Numbered from the stretch's first letter, positions 33,942 through 43,737 are shown. The stretch is DNA of 64,000 bases from Pseudomonas sp. 7P_10.2_Bac1 (GCF_025465935.1 NZ_JANLNV010000079.1:25198-89197); one strand, 5' to 3'. A program made the numbers and translations. The notes: generated by a model not told the origin, from the sequence alone.

Positions 33942-35387
33942 TCAGGGAGTTTCAGTGCGTCCATACACATCATTGAGACGCACGATGTCGTCTTCCCCCA
34001 CATACTCCCCGCATTGCACTTCGATCATCACCAGCTCAACGTCTGCCGGGTTGACCAGGCGATGCGGGCGGCCGGGTTTGATAAAGGTGGATTCATTGCG
34101 CACCAGTACAAAGTGCTGATCGCCATTGGTCACTTGGGCGGTACCGCTGACGACGATCCAGTGTTCGCTGCGATGGCGGTGCAGTTGCAACGACAGTGCG
34201 CCTTGCGGCTTGACCACGAGGCGTTTGAGTTTGAACCCCGGGCCTTCTTCCAGCACGGTGTAGCTGCCCCACGGGCGCGTCACGCTGCGGTGCAGGCGAT
34301 AGGCGTCGTGGCCTTGTTGTTTGAGGGCCTGGGCGATGTATTTGACGTCTTGAGTGCGTCCGGCATGGGCGACCAGCAGCGCATCCGGGGTGTCGATGAT
34401 GACCAGGTCTTTGAGGCCTACGCCACCCACCAGACGCGTGGGTGAGTCGATGTAGCAGTCATGCACATCATGCAGCACGCTTTGCCCTGTGCACTGATTG
34501 CCATTGGCGTCGGCCTCGCTCAACTCACGCACCGCCTGCCAACTGCCAATGTCACTCCAGCCGAGTTGGCAGGGGACGACGGCGACTTTTTTCGAGCGCT
34601 CCATCAGCGCGTAGTCGATGGAAATATCCGGGGCCAGGGCGAAGGTCTGGCTGTCGAGTTCCAGGTGGCGTTGCTGCTGGCCTGCAAAGACCTGGCTGTG
34701 CGCCAGACAATGGCTTAGCGCGGGCAATACCTGTGGCGCGTGGTCGTCCAGTTCTTGCAGCAGGGTGTCGACGCGCATGCAGAACATCCCGCTGTTCCAG
34801 AGGTATCGGCCATCTGCGAGGTACTGTTGAGCGGTGGCGGCAGCCGGTTTTTCAACAAAGCGTGCCACGGCAAAACCGTTGTCGCCCAGGGCTGCACCTT
34901 GTTCAATATAGCCAAAGCCGGTCTCTGCCCGCGTCGGCTGAATGCCGAAGGTCACCAGCCAGCCCTGGTCTGCCAAGGCTCGGGCGCGTTCGACAGCATG
35001 CTGGAAGGCGGCGGTATCGGTGATCAAGTGATCGGCGGGCAACACCAGCAGGTGCGCATCGTTGCCGTAGCGTTGCGCCACCTGCAGCGCGGCAGCAGCG
35101 ATGGCGGGAGCAGTGTTGCGCCCGAAGGGTTCAAGGATGAAGTCCAGCGCGACATCACTCTGGCGACTCTGGCGATAGTCGTCGAGCGTGCGGAAAAACA
35201 CCTCGCGATTGGTCACGGTCAACAGTTGGCTTACACCCGGCAGTGCGCAGGCGCGTTGAAAGGTCTTTTGCAGCAGGCTTTCACCATCGGGCAGGCGCAT
35301 AAAGGGCTTGGGCAAGGCTTCGCGCGACACCGGCCACAGTCGGGTGCCCGCGCCACCGGCGATGATGCAGGGAATGAGTGGGCTCAT
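33942..35387 (-). CDS. Mannose-1-phosphate guanylyltransferase / mannose-6-phosphate isomerase
   Basis: 481 residues, bifunctional type II enzyme (AlgA/ManC/PslB family). Pyrophosphorylase motif IAGGAGTRLWPVSREALPKP at the N-terminus, FVEKPAAATA near residue 175, and the C-terminal cupin with QLHRHRSEHWIVVSGTA near 412, whose histidines bind the isomerase metal. It supplies GDP-mannose for polysaccharides. No alginate or Psl genes are near, so the destination is unknown. It diverges from yegS. Confidence 0.92.
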   Translation of the reverse strand: MSPLIPCIIAGGAGTRLWPVSREALPKPFMRLPDGESLLQKTFQRACALPGVSQLLTVTNREVFFRTLDDYRQSRQSDVALDFILEPFGRNTAPAIAAAALQVAQRYGNDAHLLVLPADHLITDTAAFQHAVERARALADQGWLVTFGIQPTRAETGFGYIEQGAALGDNGFAVARFVEKPAAATAQQYLADGRYLWNSGMFCMRVDTLLQELDDHAPQVLPALSHCLAHSQVFAGQQQRHLELDSQTFALAPDISIDYALMERSKKVAVVPCQLGWSDIGSWQAVRELSEADANGNQCTGQSVLHDVHDCYIDSPTRLVGGVGLKDLVIIDTPDALLVAHAGRTQDVKYIAQALKQQGHDAYRLHRSVTRPWGSYTVLEEGPGFKLKRLVVKPQGALSLQLHRHRSEHWIVVSGTAQVTNGDQHFVLVRNESTFIKPGRPHRLVNPADVELVMIEVQCGEYVGEDDIVRLNDVYGRTETP

Positions 35388-35560
35388 TCGAAACGCCTCC
35401 AGGGGCTATGGGCTGCAGTTGGGAGGGAAGTCTGCCCGGTTCTGGCGTTTTGATCGACAGGTTGACGAGCGTGAAAGGTTTTTTGGCAAATTAGTTATCA
35501 AAGTTGGGTCTTTCTGGGTGAGGTGTTGTCCAACAATTCTGACTGATCAGGAGAAGCGGC

Positions 35561-36454
35561 ATGAGTGCAGGAAAGGCATTTTTGATTTTGCACGGCAAGC
35601 AGGCCATGAACGAAGACGTTCGGGCTGCTGTCGAGCAGCAACGTTCGCGCGGTCGCGAGTTGGCGGTGCGCCTCACCTGGGAGGCCGGTGATGCACAACG
35701 TCTTGTGCACGAAGCCCTGGCGGCGGGTTACACCCAGTTGATTGCCGGGGGCGGCGACGGCACGTTACGTGATGTGGCCGAAGCCATGGCCCAGGCGCAG
35801 ACCACGGCCAGCCTGGTGTTGCTGGCATTGGGCACGGCCAATGACTTTGCCCGCGCCGCAGGCATTCCGTTGGAGCCCGATAAAGCCCTGGGGCTGTTGG
35901 ACGTACCGGCTCGATCGATAGATTTGGGCGAAGTCGATGGGCAGTATTTCTTGAACATGGCCACCGGCGGCTTCGGCAGCCAGGTCACTGCCAACACCTC
36001 GGAAGACCTGAAAAAAGTCATCGGCGGCGCAGCCTATCTGTTTACCGGGCTTTCCCGTTTCAGCGAGCTGCAAACGGCCTACGCAGAGCTGCAGGGTCCC
36101 GATTTTCACTGGCAAGGCCAATTGCTGGCGCTGGGTATCGGCAATGGTCGGCAGGCGGGAGGAGGGCACGAATTATGCCCGCAGGCCCTGGCCGATGACG
36201 GGTTGCTGGATATCAGTATCCTGCCCGCCCCTCAAGAAGTGGTCGGCACCTTGAAAAACCTCATGACCGGGGGGCTGGGGCTGGACAGCTTATATGTCCG
36301 GGCGCGATTGCCGTGGGTTGAGATCAAGGCGGCACAAGGGTTGGCGCTCAATCTGGACGGCGAGCCGCTGAGGGGCGATCACTTGCGCTTCAGCGCGCAC
36401 AAAAACGCTTTACGCGTGCACCTGCCGCAGAATTCACCGCTGTTGAGCCCTTGA
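35561..36454 (+). CDS. yegS: Lipid kinase YegS-like
   Basis: 297 residues of the diacylglycerol kinase catalytic family. The nucleotide motif GGGDGTLRDVAEAM is near residue 63 and LGTANDFARAAGIP near 92; GGFGSQVTANTSEDLKK near 131 is typical of YegS, which phosphorylates phosphatidylglycerol in vitro. ATG 35561 has a GGAG site. It diverges from the ManC-like gene. Confidence 0.92.
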   Translation: MSAGKAFLILHGKQAMNEDVRAAVEQQRSRGRELAVRLTWEAGDAQRLVHEALAAGYTQLIAGGGDGTLRDVAEAMAQAQTTASLVLLALGTANDFARAAGIPLEPDKALGLLDVPARSIDLGEVDGQYFLNMATGGFGSQVTANTSEDLKKVIGGAAYLFTGLSRFSELQTAYAELQGPDFHWQGQLLALGIGNGRQAGGGHELCPQALADDGLLDISILPAPQEVVGTLKNLMTGGLGLDSLYVRARLPWVEIKAAQGLALNLDGEPLRGDHLRFSAHKNALRVHLPQNSPLLSP

Positions 36455-36540
36455 GGGTTGCAGGATGTCATATGGCTACTATTTTTTCGGCTCGAGGGTG
36501 TGCGGGGTCAAGAAGCAAGCTGTCAGGCCGATAGCCTAGG

Positions 36541-36595
36541 GCCTGTTACGGTTTCATTGCAACGACGTGGCTTGCAACGAAACGGGAACAGCCCC
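36541..36595. repeat. Inverted repeat of the CTGTTCCCGTTT family
   Basis: Arms CTGTTACGGTTTCATTGCAA (36543-36562) and TTGCAACGAAACGGGAACAG (36572-36591) pair at 17 of 20 positions. It lies between yegS and cheV and shares its core with 24996-25047. Confidence 0.75.
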
Positions 36596-36629
36596 TTCGA
36601 CCTTTCGCACCCACGCCCAGGAAATATCT

Positions 36630-37565
36630 ATGGCCGGCATTCTCGACACGGTAGACCAGCGGACTCAGTTGGTTGGTGAAAATCGACTGGAACTGCTTAT
36701 GTTTCGCCTCGCTGGGCGGCAGTTGTTCGCCATCAACGTGTTCAAAGTGCAAGAAGTGCTGCAGTTGCCCAAGCTGACCCTGATGCCGCACCGCCATCGG
36801 CACGTGTGCGGGGTTATCAATTTGCGCGGTAAGACCCTGCCCGTGATCGACCTCTCGCAGGCGATCGGCATGCGTGCGGTAGTACCAGGGCCTGACAGCA
36901 CGATCATCGTGACCGAGTACAACCGCTCGATTCAGGCGTTTCTGGTCGGCAGCGTTGACCGGATCGTCAACATGAACTGGGAAGCCATCCTGCCGCCGCC
37001 GAGCAGCGCCGGGCGTCAGCATTACCTGACCGCCATCAGTAAGATCGACGAGCACTTGGTGGAAATTATCGACGTGGAAAAGGTACTGGCCGAGATCGTG
37101 CCTTACAACGCCCAGGTCTCGCACGACAAACTTGCCGATCCGGTGCTTGAGCAAGCGCGTGGCCGCGAAGTGCTGCTGGTCGATGACTCCAGTGTGGCGC
37201 TGGCGCAGTTGCACGAAACACTCTCGCAGTTGGGCATCAAGATGCACATCGCCAGTGATGGTCTCAAGGCGTTGAACATGCTCAAGGATTGGGCTGATGC
37301 GGGGCATGCCATGACGGACAAGCTGCTGATGGTGTTCACCGACGCCGAAATGCCGGAGATGGATGGTTACCGTTTGACGACGGAGATTCGTAACGATCCG
37401 CGGCTGCGCGGTTTGTATGTGGTGCTGCATACCTCCTTGTCCGGCAGTTTTAACGAATCGATGGTCAAGAAGGTGGGGTGCGACAATTTTCTTTCCAAGT
37501 TTCAGCCCGACAAACTGGTGGATGTTGTCCGCCAGCGCTTGATGCTGGACCAGACGCCTGCCTGA
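36630..37565 (+). CDS. cheV: Chemotaxis protein CheV
   Basis: 311 residues: CheW-like coupling domain (about 18-160; LAGRQLFAINVFKVQEVLQL and VINLRGKTLPVIDL) fused to a receiver domain (about 175-305; LLVDDSSVAL, phospho-acceptor in MVFTDAEMPEMDGY). CheV links receptors to CheA and adjusts signalling when phosphorylated. It stands alone, without che neighbours. Start ATG 36630 follows CAGGAAATATCT. Confidence 0.93.
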   Translation: MAGILDTVDQRTQLVGENRLELLMFRLAGRQLFAINVFKVQEVLQLPKLTLMPHRHRHVCGVINLRGKTLPVIDLSQAIGMRAVVPGPDSTIIVTEYNRSIQAFLVGSVDRIVNMNWEAILPPPSSAGRQHYLTAISKIDEHLVEIIDVEKVLAEIVPYNAQVSHDKLADPVLEQARGREVLLVDDSSVALAQLHETLSQLGIKMHIASDGLKALNMLKDWADAGHAMTDKLLMVFTDAEMPEMDGYRLTTEIRNDPRLRGLYVVLHTSLSGSFNESMVKKVGCDNFLSKFQPDKLVDVVRQRLMLDQTPA

Positions 37566-37641
37566 TTCGGTGTGAATCGAGATCCGTGCAGGACTGACGG
37601 CTCGTATACTGTGGCTTTTTTAACCTGCAGGGATCTGCCCC

Positions 37642-38448
37642 ATGCTTCGTTTAAGTGCGCTTTATCGCTATCCGCTGAAATCCGGCAAGGGTGAAAGCCT
37701 GTTACACGCCCGGCTCGACACCTTGGGGTTGGTCGGCGATCGCCGCTGGATGGTGGTGGACGAAGCCACTGGGCGATTTCTGACGCAGCGTGCAGACCCT
37801 GTCATGAGCCAGTTATCTGCCCTGTGGAATGCCCGCGGCGGCCTGACCTTGAGCGCGCAGGGGTTTGCGCCACTGGAGGTGGCTGTGCCAGCCCCGGACC
37901 AGCACTTGCGCGGGGTTACCGTCTGGCGTGACACCTTGCGCGTGCCGGATGCGGGTGATGAGGCGGCGCAGTGGCTCAGCCGCTTTATGGGAAAACCGGT
38001 GCGACTGGTGCATATGCCACAGGAACGTGCGCGCACTACCGAGTCGGGCTATGGGCACGACGATGACAAAGTGGCGTTCGCCGATGGCTACCCCTTGCTG
38101 CTGATCGGGCAGGCGTCGCTGGATGACGTTTCGGACAAGGTCGGGCGGTCGATGGAGATGCTGCGCTTTCGTCCCAATCTGGTGATTGAAGGCAGCGAGG
38201 CGTTTGCCGAAGATGGCTGGAAACGCATTCGTATTGGCGAGGTGGAGTTTCGAGTGGTGAAGTCGTGTTCGCGCTGCATCCTGACTACGATCGACCCGCA
38301 GACCGGCGAACGGGATGCCCAGCGTGAACCGCTGGCGACATTGATGAACTATCGCAAACAGCCGGATGGCGTGATGTTTGGGCAAAATCTGGTGAATGAT
38401 GGTGAGGGCGTACTGGAAGTCGGCATGCCGGTAACCATTCTGGAATAA
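37642..38448 (+). CDS. MOSC domain protein, YcbX-like
   Basis: 268 residues. N-terminal MOSC beta-barrel (LSALYRYPLKSGKGESL, GDRRWMVVDEATGRFLTQR) and C-terminal MOSC domain with the cofactor-binding cysteine in VKSCSRCILTTIDPQTG near residue 210. Unlike E. coli YcbX (about 369 residues) it has no 2Fe-2S domain, so it needs a separate reductase. YcbX-type enzymes detoxify N-hydroxylated bases with molybdenum cofactor; mobA and moaB-moeA lie within 6 kb. Confidence 0.87.
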   Translation: MLRLSALYRYPLKSGKGESLLHARLDTLGLVGDRRWMVVDEATGRFLTQRADPVMSQLSALWNARGGLTLSAQGFAPLEVAVPAPDQHLRGVTVWRDTLRVPDAGDEAAQWLSRFMGKPVRLVHMPQERARTTESGYGHDDDKVAFADGYPLLLIGQASLDDVSDKVGRSMEMLRFRPNLVIEGSEAFAEDGWKRIRIGEVEFRVVKSCSRCILTTIDPQTGERDAQREPLATLMNYRKQPDGVMFGQNLVNDGEGVLEVGMPVTILE

Positions 38449-38465
38449 CCGGCCCCGCCCTGACC

Positions 38466-38535
38466 CTGTAGGAGCGAGCTTGTCTCGCGATCTTTTACTC
38501 TTTCAAAAGCTCGCGGGGCAAGTTTACTCCTACAG
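38466..38535. repeat. REP-like inverted repeat (GTAGGAGCGAGCTTG family)
   Basis: Arms CTGTAGGAGCGAGCTTGTCT and following (38466-38496) against 38504-38535, imperfect inverted copies. It fills the gap between the converging MOSC and slt genes. Confidence 0.8.
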
Positions 38536-38547
38536 CAATTTCGTCAT

Positions 38548-40476
38548 TTATTGATCATCAAAATACCGCTCATGCCAGTCCACCAGGGGCTGCGGCACAT
38601 TGAGTTTCTGTCCGTAGATCACAGAATAAGACAGCACGTTCTGCACATATTGACGGGTTTCATCGAACGGGATGCTTTCAATCCACACGTCAAAGCCCAG
38701 ATGGTTCGCGCCTTTCAACCACTGCCGCACCCGGCCCGGACCTGCGTTGTACGCTGCTGAGGCGAGCACGCGGTTGCCATTGAACTGGCCGTGTACCTGG
38801 CTGAGGTAGGCGGCGCCCAACTGGATGTTTTTGTCCGGGTCCAGCACTTGCTGAGGCGAGGCCAGCGGGATACTGAATTTACGCGCGGTCTCTTTGGCGG
38901 TGGCGGGCATCAACTGCATCAAACCGCTGGCGCCAACACCAGAACGTGCGTCATCCATGAAGGCACTTTCCTGACGGGTAATAGCGAATACCCAGCTTGA
39001 GTGCAGGCCGCGAACCTTTGCTTCGCGCACCAGGGTATCGCGGTGCGCCATCGGGAAACGAATATCCAGATCGTCCCAATACTGCGCTTGGCTGATGGTG
39101 CGAATGGCCGGGAAGTACCACTTCAGGTCGTAAGCCAGTTTGGCTTGGGCAACCATTTCGTCTCGGTTGAAGTGGCGGCTGACGTAGTACCACTCGCGAC
39201 GACCATCCACGACCTGGCCCCGCGCGTGGAACTCCAGCGCGCGCTGAATGCCCGGGGTGTTGCGTACTTTGTTCATCAGTTGTTGGCTGAGCACCAGCGG
39301 CTTGTTGTTGAGTTTGTAAGGGGTTTGCGCGCGATCAGCGGCCAGGAAGCCGTAGAAATCACGCTCCTTGGCAACATTTTTGAGCAGCACCAGCGCTTGC
39401 GGGTTTTTCGGCTCGGCCAGTTCCAGGCTGCGGGCCTGCCAGTAGCGCCAGCGGTTGGTGGAGGCAAGGTCTTGGGGAAGCTTTTTGGTCAATTGGTATG
39501 CGTCTTCCCAGCGACCCAGGCGCAGCAACAGGCGCAGGCGCCACTCGGTGACAGTGTTGTCACGCAGTTCCGGGTCGTACTGGGTCATGATGTCCAGGCC
39601 GCGGCTGTCATAGCGGCGGGCGAACGTCAGGCCGATTTCCCGGGCAATCGCGACTTTTTCGTCACGGGAGAAATGCATGTTGGTGGCGTAGGTGTCGAGC
39701 AGCGCCGCGGCTTTTTCCGGGTCTTGGCGGGCAAGACGACGCAGCCCCAGGCCGACGGCATCCGACATGGCTTCACTGGCGGGCAGGAACATCGACGGCT
39801 GGCTGAGCATGTCGGGCTTCTGGGCTACGGCAATCATCAGCTTGGCTTGCGGCCCCAGGGTGCTCAGGCCGCTGGCCAGTGAGGTGGCCAGTGCGTAGTT
39901 GCGCGCTTCAGCGGCCAGCTTGACCCGCTGCCAGCGCTTTTGCTCGGTCAACTGGCCTTCTGCCGCCCATTGGCTGAACAGCGCATCACAGGCCGTGGGC
40001 TGGGCCTTGCCGACCAGCCACAGTTTTTCAGCCGTGGCATAGCCTTCTGCCTTGAGGTTGTGCGTGATCTGGTATTGACCATTGAGGCAATCAAGTTCGG
40101 TGAAATTGAGCTTGGGGTCGTAGTACTTGACGAAAGTGGCCCAATCGCCACGTTCGGCCAGCCAGCGCAACCAGCGCAGTCGCATCCAGTTGGACTGTGG
40201 CAGGTCGCCATGTTCGGCCAGGAATTGTTCGATCTCGGCGTTGCTGGCCGATTTGAGCCGTGCGGTCAACTCGTCGTACGCCAGATAAGGCGTCAGCGGA
40301 TAGGTGCGCAGGGCGGCAGCATTCTGAAAATAAGGGCCGGAGTCACCCTTGGCCAGGGCGCGCTTGGCTTCATCGTAGAGTTGACGTTGTTGAGTCAGGT
40401 CTGCAGCCAGCGTGGATTGCACGGCGCAGGTGGTGAGCAGCAGGCAGGATAAAAAGTTGAAAAGACGACTGCGCAT
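38548..40476 (-). CDS. slt: Soluble lytic murein transglycosylase
   Basis: 642 residues. Signal peptide (about 1-25, ending TLAA), a long alpha-helical U-shaped domain, and a C-terminal SLT domain (about 480-600) with the catalytic glutamate in AITRQESAFMDDARSGVGAS followed by GLMQLMPATAKETA and AYNAGPGRV. It cuts peptidoglycan to 1,6-anhydromuropeptides in the periplasm. Its products feed NagZ, encoded at 53992. The start ATG 40476 fits the signal peptide. Confidence 0.93.
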   Translation of the reverse strand: MRSRLFNFLSCLLLTTCAVQSTLAADLTQQRQLYDEAKRALAKGDSGPYFQNAAALRTYPLTPYLAYDELTARLKSASNAEIEQFLAEHGDLPQSNWMRLRWLRWLAERGDWATFVKYYDPKLNFTELDCLNGQYQITHNLKAEGYATAEKLWLVGKAQPTACDALFSQWAAEGQLTEQKRWQRVKLAAEARNYALATSLASGLSTLGPQAKLMIAVAQKPDMLSQPSMFLPASEAMSDAVGLGLRRLARQDPEKAAALLDTYATNMHFSRDEKVAIAREIGLTFARRYDSRGLDIMTQYDPELRDNTVTEWRLRLLLRLGRWEDAYQLTKKLPQDLASTNRWRYWQARSLELAEPKNPQALVLLKNVAKERDFYGFLAADRAQTPYKLNNKPLVLSQQLMNKVRNTPGIQRALEFHARGQVVDGRREWYYVSRHFNRDEMVAQAKLAYDLKWYFPAIRTISQAQYWDDLDIRFPMAHRDTLVREAKVRGLHSSWVFAITRQESAFMDDARSGVGASGLMQLMPATAKETARKFSIPLASPQQVLDPDKNIQLGAAYLSQVHGQFNGNRVLASAAYNAGPGRVRQWLKGANHLGFDVWIESIPFDETRQYVQNVLSYSVIYGQKLNVPQPLVDWHERYFDDQ

Positions 40477-40570
40477 GGGGCTTCCGTACAAATTGAAAAC
40501 GCGACACGTGCAGCACAAAACTGCACAGGAGGTATTTAAAAACGTTGGCGTTTCAGGGCCTTTCGGCTCG

Positions 40571-40587
40571 TAATGAAACAGAAACAG
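40571..40587. repeat. Half copy of the CTGTTTC family repeat
   Basis: TAATGAAACAGAAACAG, preceded by CTCG. A near-identical CGTAATGAAACAG stands at 51369. It lies between the divergent slt and uup genes. Confidence 0.45.
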
Positions 40588-40745
40588 AGCCTAGCTTAGC
40601 CTTTTGCCGGCGGCCCGTGAAAGCCTTGGCTGCCAGTCTGTGCAACTTGCCCATAAATGAATGTCACGCATGCCCGTACAAGAAATACCCGGCCGCCTAC
40701 GGGCTCAAATCAGGTAGAATGCGCGCCCAGTTTTTGGAGAAGCTC

Positions 40746-42662
40746 ATGACCCTGCTCAAATTCAGCGATGTGTCCCTTGCTTTCGGCTCTACGCCGTTGT
40801 TGGACAAGGTGTCCTGGCAGATCGCCCGTGGAGAGCGGGTGTGCATCATCGGCCGCAACGGCACCGGCAAGTCCAGCATGATGAAGCTGGTCAAAGGTGA
40901 TCAAAAGCCTGACGACGGCTCTGTCTGGCGCGCACCCGGGCTCAAGATTGGCGAATTGCCGCAAGAGTTGCCGGTAGCCGACGGGCGGACAGTGTTCGAC
41001 GTGGTGGCCGAAGGTCTGGACGGTGTCGGCGAATTGCTGGCCCAGTACCATCACCTCAGCCAGAACATCGTTACCGATGCCGACCTGGACAAACTGATGC
41101 ACGTCCAGCAAGACCTTGAAGCCCGCGATGGCTGGCGCTTGCAGCAATTGGTCGACAGCACCCTGAGCCGCTTGCAGTTGCCGGCTGACAAAACCCTCGC
41201 GCAGCTTTCGGGTGGCTGGCGTCGACGCGTTCTGCTGGCACAAGCATTGGTGTCCGAGCCAGATCTGCTGCTGCTCGACGAACCGACCAACCACCTGGAT
41301 ATCGGCGCTATTGCCTGGCTGGAAGAAGCCTTGAAGGACTTCCAGGGCGCAGTGCTGTTCATTACCCACGACCGTTCTTTCCTGCAGAATCTTGCGACCC
41401 GGATTTTGGAACTGGACCGCGGTGGCCTGATCGACTGGAACGGCGACTACGCCAGCTTCCTCGTTCACAAAGAAGCCACGCTGGCGGCAGAAGAAACCGC
41501 CAACGCGCTGTTCGACAAGCGCCTGGCCCAGGAAGAAGTATGGATTCGTCAGGGCATCAAGGCCCGTCGTACCCGTAACGAAGGCCGTGTCCGTGCCTTG
41601 AAGGCCTTGCGCGTCGAACGCAGCGAGCGTCGTGAACGCACCGGCAAGGCCAACATCCAGCTGGAAACTGCTGAAAAGTCCGGCAAGCAAGTCATGGTGC
41701 TGGAGAACGTGAGCTTCGCTCACCCGGATGGCCCATTCCTGGTCAAGGACTTCTCGATGGTCCTGCAGCGCGGCGACCGCATTGGTCTGCTGGGCGCTAA
41801 CGGTACCGGCAAGACCACTCTGTTGAAGCTGATGCTGGGTGGTCTGCAACCGACCACCGGTAAGGTGGAAGAGGGCACGCGCATCGACGTTGCGTACTTC
41901 GACCAGTTGCGCCACCAGTTGGACCTGGAAAAGACCGTGATCGACAACGTCGCAGAAGGCCGCGACTTTATTGATATCGACGGCCAAAGCCGCCACGTCC
42001 TCAGTTACCTGGGGGACTTCCTGTTCAGCCCGCAGCGTGCCCGCACGCCGGTCAAGGCGTTGTCAGGTGGTGAGCGCGCGCGGCTGCTGCTGGCCAAGCT
42101 GTTCAGCAAACCGGCCAACCTGCTGGTTCTCGACGAGCCGACCAACGACCTGGACGTGGAAACCCTGGAGCTGTTGGAAGAAGTGTTGCTGACCTTCCAG
42201 GGCACTGTGCTGATGGTCAGCCACGACCGGGCATTCCTCGACAACGTGGTCACCAGCACCCTGGTCTTCGAAGGCGAAGGCAAAGTGCGTGAATACGTGG
42301 GTGGTTATCAGGACTGGCTGCGTCAGGGCGGTTCGCCGCGTCTGCTGGGCGTCACCGAGAGTAAATCGGGCAAAGCCGACTTGAACTCGGCAGTGGTCAC
42401 CGCAGCGCCGGCCCCAGCCCCGGCACAACCTGCACCTGCGGCTAAAAAGAAACTCAGCTACAAATTGCAGCGCGAGCTGGAAGCGTTGCCGGGCGATATT
42501 GATGCCAAAGAGCAGGCGATTGCCGGCGTTGAGGCCGAAATGGCCGAGGCGGGTTTCTACCAGCGTCCAGCGGCTGAAACCGCTGCGGTGATCGCCAAGC
42601 TGGAGCAGTTGCAAGCAGAGCTGGATCAACTGGTTGAGCGCTGGGCCGAGCTGGATGCCTGA
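40746..42662 (+). CDS. uup: ABC-F ATPase Uup
   Basis: 638 residues, close to E. coli Uup. Two ABC domains: Walker A GRNGTGKSS near residue 37 and GANGTGKTT near 353; signatures LSGGW and LSGGE; ABC-F linker rich in Arg (IKARRTRNEGRVRALKALR) near 275. An Ala/Pro-rich stretch (about 555-570) leads to a C-terminal coiled coil (about 575-638). ABC-F proteins act on ribosomes; Uup also limits RecA-independent deletion. The ATG 40746 has TTGGAG upstream. Confidence 0.92.
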   Translation: MTLLKFSDVSLAFGSTPLLDKVSWQIARGERVCIIGRNGTGKSSMMKLVKGDQKPDDGSVWRAPGLKIGELPQELPVADGRTVFDVVAEGLDGVGELLAQYHHLSQNIVTDADLDKLMHVQQDLEARDGWRLQQLVDSTLSRLQLPADKTLAQLSGGWRRRVLLAQALVSEPDLLLLDEPTNHLDIGAIAWLEEALKDFQGAVLFITHDRSFLQNLATRILELDRGGLIDWNGDYASFLVHKEATLAAEETANALFDKRLAQEEVWIRQGIKARRTRNEGRVRALKALRVERSERRERTGKANIQLETAEKSGKQVMVLENVSFAHPDGPFLVKDFSMVLQRGDRIGLLGANGTGKTTLLKLMLGGLQPTTGKVEEGTRIDVAYFDQLRHQLDLEKTVIDNVAEGRDFIDIDGQSRHVLSYLGDFLFSPQRARTPVKALSGGERARLLLAKLFSKPANLLVLDEPTNDLDVETLELLEEVLLTFQGTVLMVSHDRAFLDNVVTSTLVFEGEGKVREYVGGYQDWLRQGGSPRLLGVTESKSGKADLNSAVVTAAPAPAPAQPAPAAKKKLSYKLQRELEALPGDIDAKEQAIAGVEAEMAEAGFYQRPAAETAAVIAKLEQLQAELDQLVERWAELDA

Positions 42663-42680
42663 GTGACAGCTTGATCAAAT

Positions 42681-42718
42681 AAAAAGCCCGGCCCTTTAAT
42701 CAGGGACCGGGCTTTTTG
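42681..42718. terminator. Bidirectional terminator between uup and usp gene
   Basis: AAAAAGCCCGGCCCT-TTAATC-AGGGACCGGGCTTTTT, a long stem with A and T runs on both sides. Confidence 0.92.
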
Positions 42719-42732
42719 TTGTGTGGCAGGCC

Positions 42733-43185
42733 TTATTCGGGCTTTTTCAGGCTGACGGCCAGAACGTCGCACGGTGCGCCGTGCAGCACGTCGTTGGCTG
42801 TGGAACCCAGCAGCAGCGCCAGACCATGACGTCCATGGCTGCCAACAACGATCAGTTCGCAGTTGTGTTCTTTGGCAAAACCGTGAATTTCTTGACGAGG
42901 CTGGCCATATTTCAAATGACAGTTTTCATGGGTCAACTGCGGGTACATGTCGATCAGGCGTTCAAGACGTGTCTTGGCCTGGTCGAATTGTTGTTGTTGA
43001 AGCTGGGACAGGTCCATGGGAACGTCACCACCAAAGGCCATTGCCATCGGTTCGACGATATGGATAAGCGACAGCTTGGCATGGTTGGCTTCAGCACTGG
43101 CGCTGGCGCGATAGATTACGGGGTCGCATTCTTCGGTCAGGTCGACGGCAACCAAAATATGTTTGTAGGGCATCGGCGTGGTCAT
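42733..43185 (-). CDS. Universal stress protein A family
   Basis: 150 residues. The UspA fold begins YKHILVAVDLTEE and ends with the nucleotide motif VVGSHGRHGLALLLGSTANDVL (two-part; residues about 110-131) containing G-x2-G-x9-G-S. It likely binds ATP and acts in stress resistance. The ATG 43185 gives MTTPMPYKHI; the frame is open upstream. Confidence 0.9.
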   Translation of the reverse strand: MTTPMPYKHILVAVDLTEECDPVIYRASASAEANHAKLSLIHIVEPMAMAFGGDVPMDLSQLQQQQFDQAKTRLERLIDMYPQLTHENCHLKYGQPRQEIHGFAKEHNCELIVVGSHGRHGLALLLGSTANDVLHGAPCDVLAVSLKKPE

Positions 43186-43289
43186 GTGAAGCGTTCCTGT
43201 AAAAGGTGATTGGTAGTGAGTATGGCCCGTTTGTAAGGGGGTGTTATGGATCGGGATCAACTCGTTTTAAAAGTGATGAGAGTAGAAAT

Positions 43290-43727
43290 ATGACGGTATG
43301 GATCGTGGTGTCAATCCTGGTGCTGGTTCTGAGCCCTCTGGCATGGCTGCGACCCTCGCAGCGTCAGAGTGGTCGGATGGCATTGCGCATGGAAGCTCGG
43401 CGCATGGGGCTGGCAATGCAACTGGCGAGCCAGGAATGGCCGCACTGGCTTGAGCCTGAGCCGCCGGGTTCATGTGCGCAGTTTCATCGTCCGCGTCGCG
43501 GTACTAAACCTGAAGTGTGGTGCTATTGGCAATCAGCGCCCGGAATATGGGTCAATCAGTGGCGTGAAGAATGCGTCGATGAGCGCTTGTTGGCTCAGTT
43601 CAAGAAGCTGCCTGTGAACGTGTACAAAGTTGAGGCTGGACCGCAAATGATTGCGTTGTATTGGGGCGAGAAGGGCGAGCCACAAGTGTTGCAGGCCATT
43701 GACCAGGTGCTTAAAGCGCTGGCGTAA
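43290..43727 (+). CDS. Conserved Pseudomonas membrane-anchored hypothetical protein
   Basis: 145 residues. One N-terminal membrane segment (about 3-20, VWIVVSILVLVLSPLAWL), then a cytoplasmic domain with RMALRMEARRMGLAMQL and KPEVWCYWQS. No known domain is recognised. The position before fadBA matches PA3015 of P. aeruginosa as I recall it. Confidence 0.8.
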   Translation: MTVWIVVSILVLVLSPLAWLRPSQRQSGRMALRMEARRMGLAMQLASQEWPHWLEPEPPGSCAQFHRPRRGTKPEVWCYWQSAPGIWVNQWREECVDERLLAQFKKLPVNVYKVEAGPQMIALYWGEKGEPQVLQAIDQVLKALA

Positions 43728-43737
43728 GCCGCTCTTC

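Noticed and set aside
33942..35387. ManC-like gene as the end of an alginate or Psl cluster
   Set aside because: No other polysaccharide genes lie within the window around it; neighbours are moeA and yegS.
40710..41996. A 428-codon open frame on the minus strand under uup
   Set aside because: Antisense to both Uup ATPase domains; composition typical of a shadow frame.
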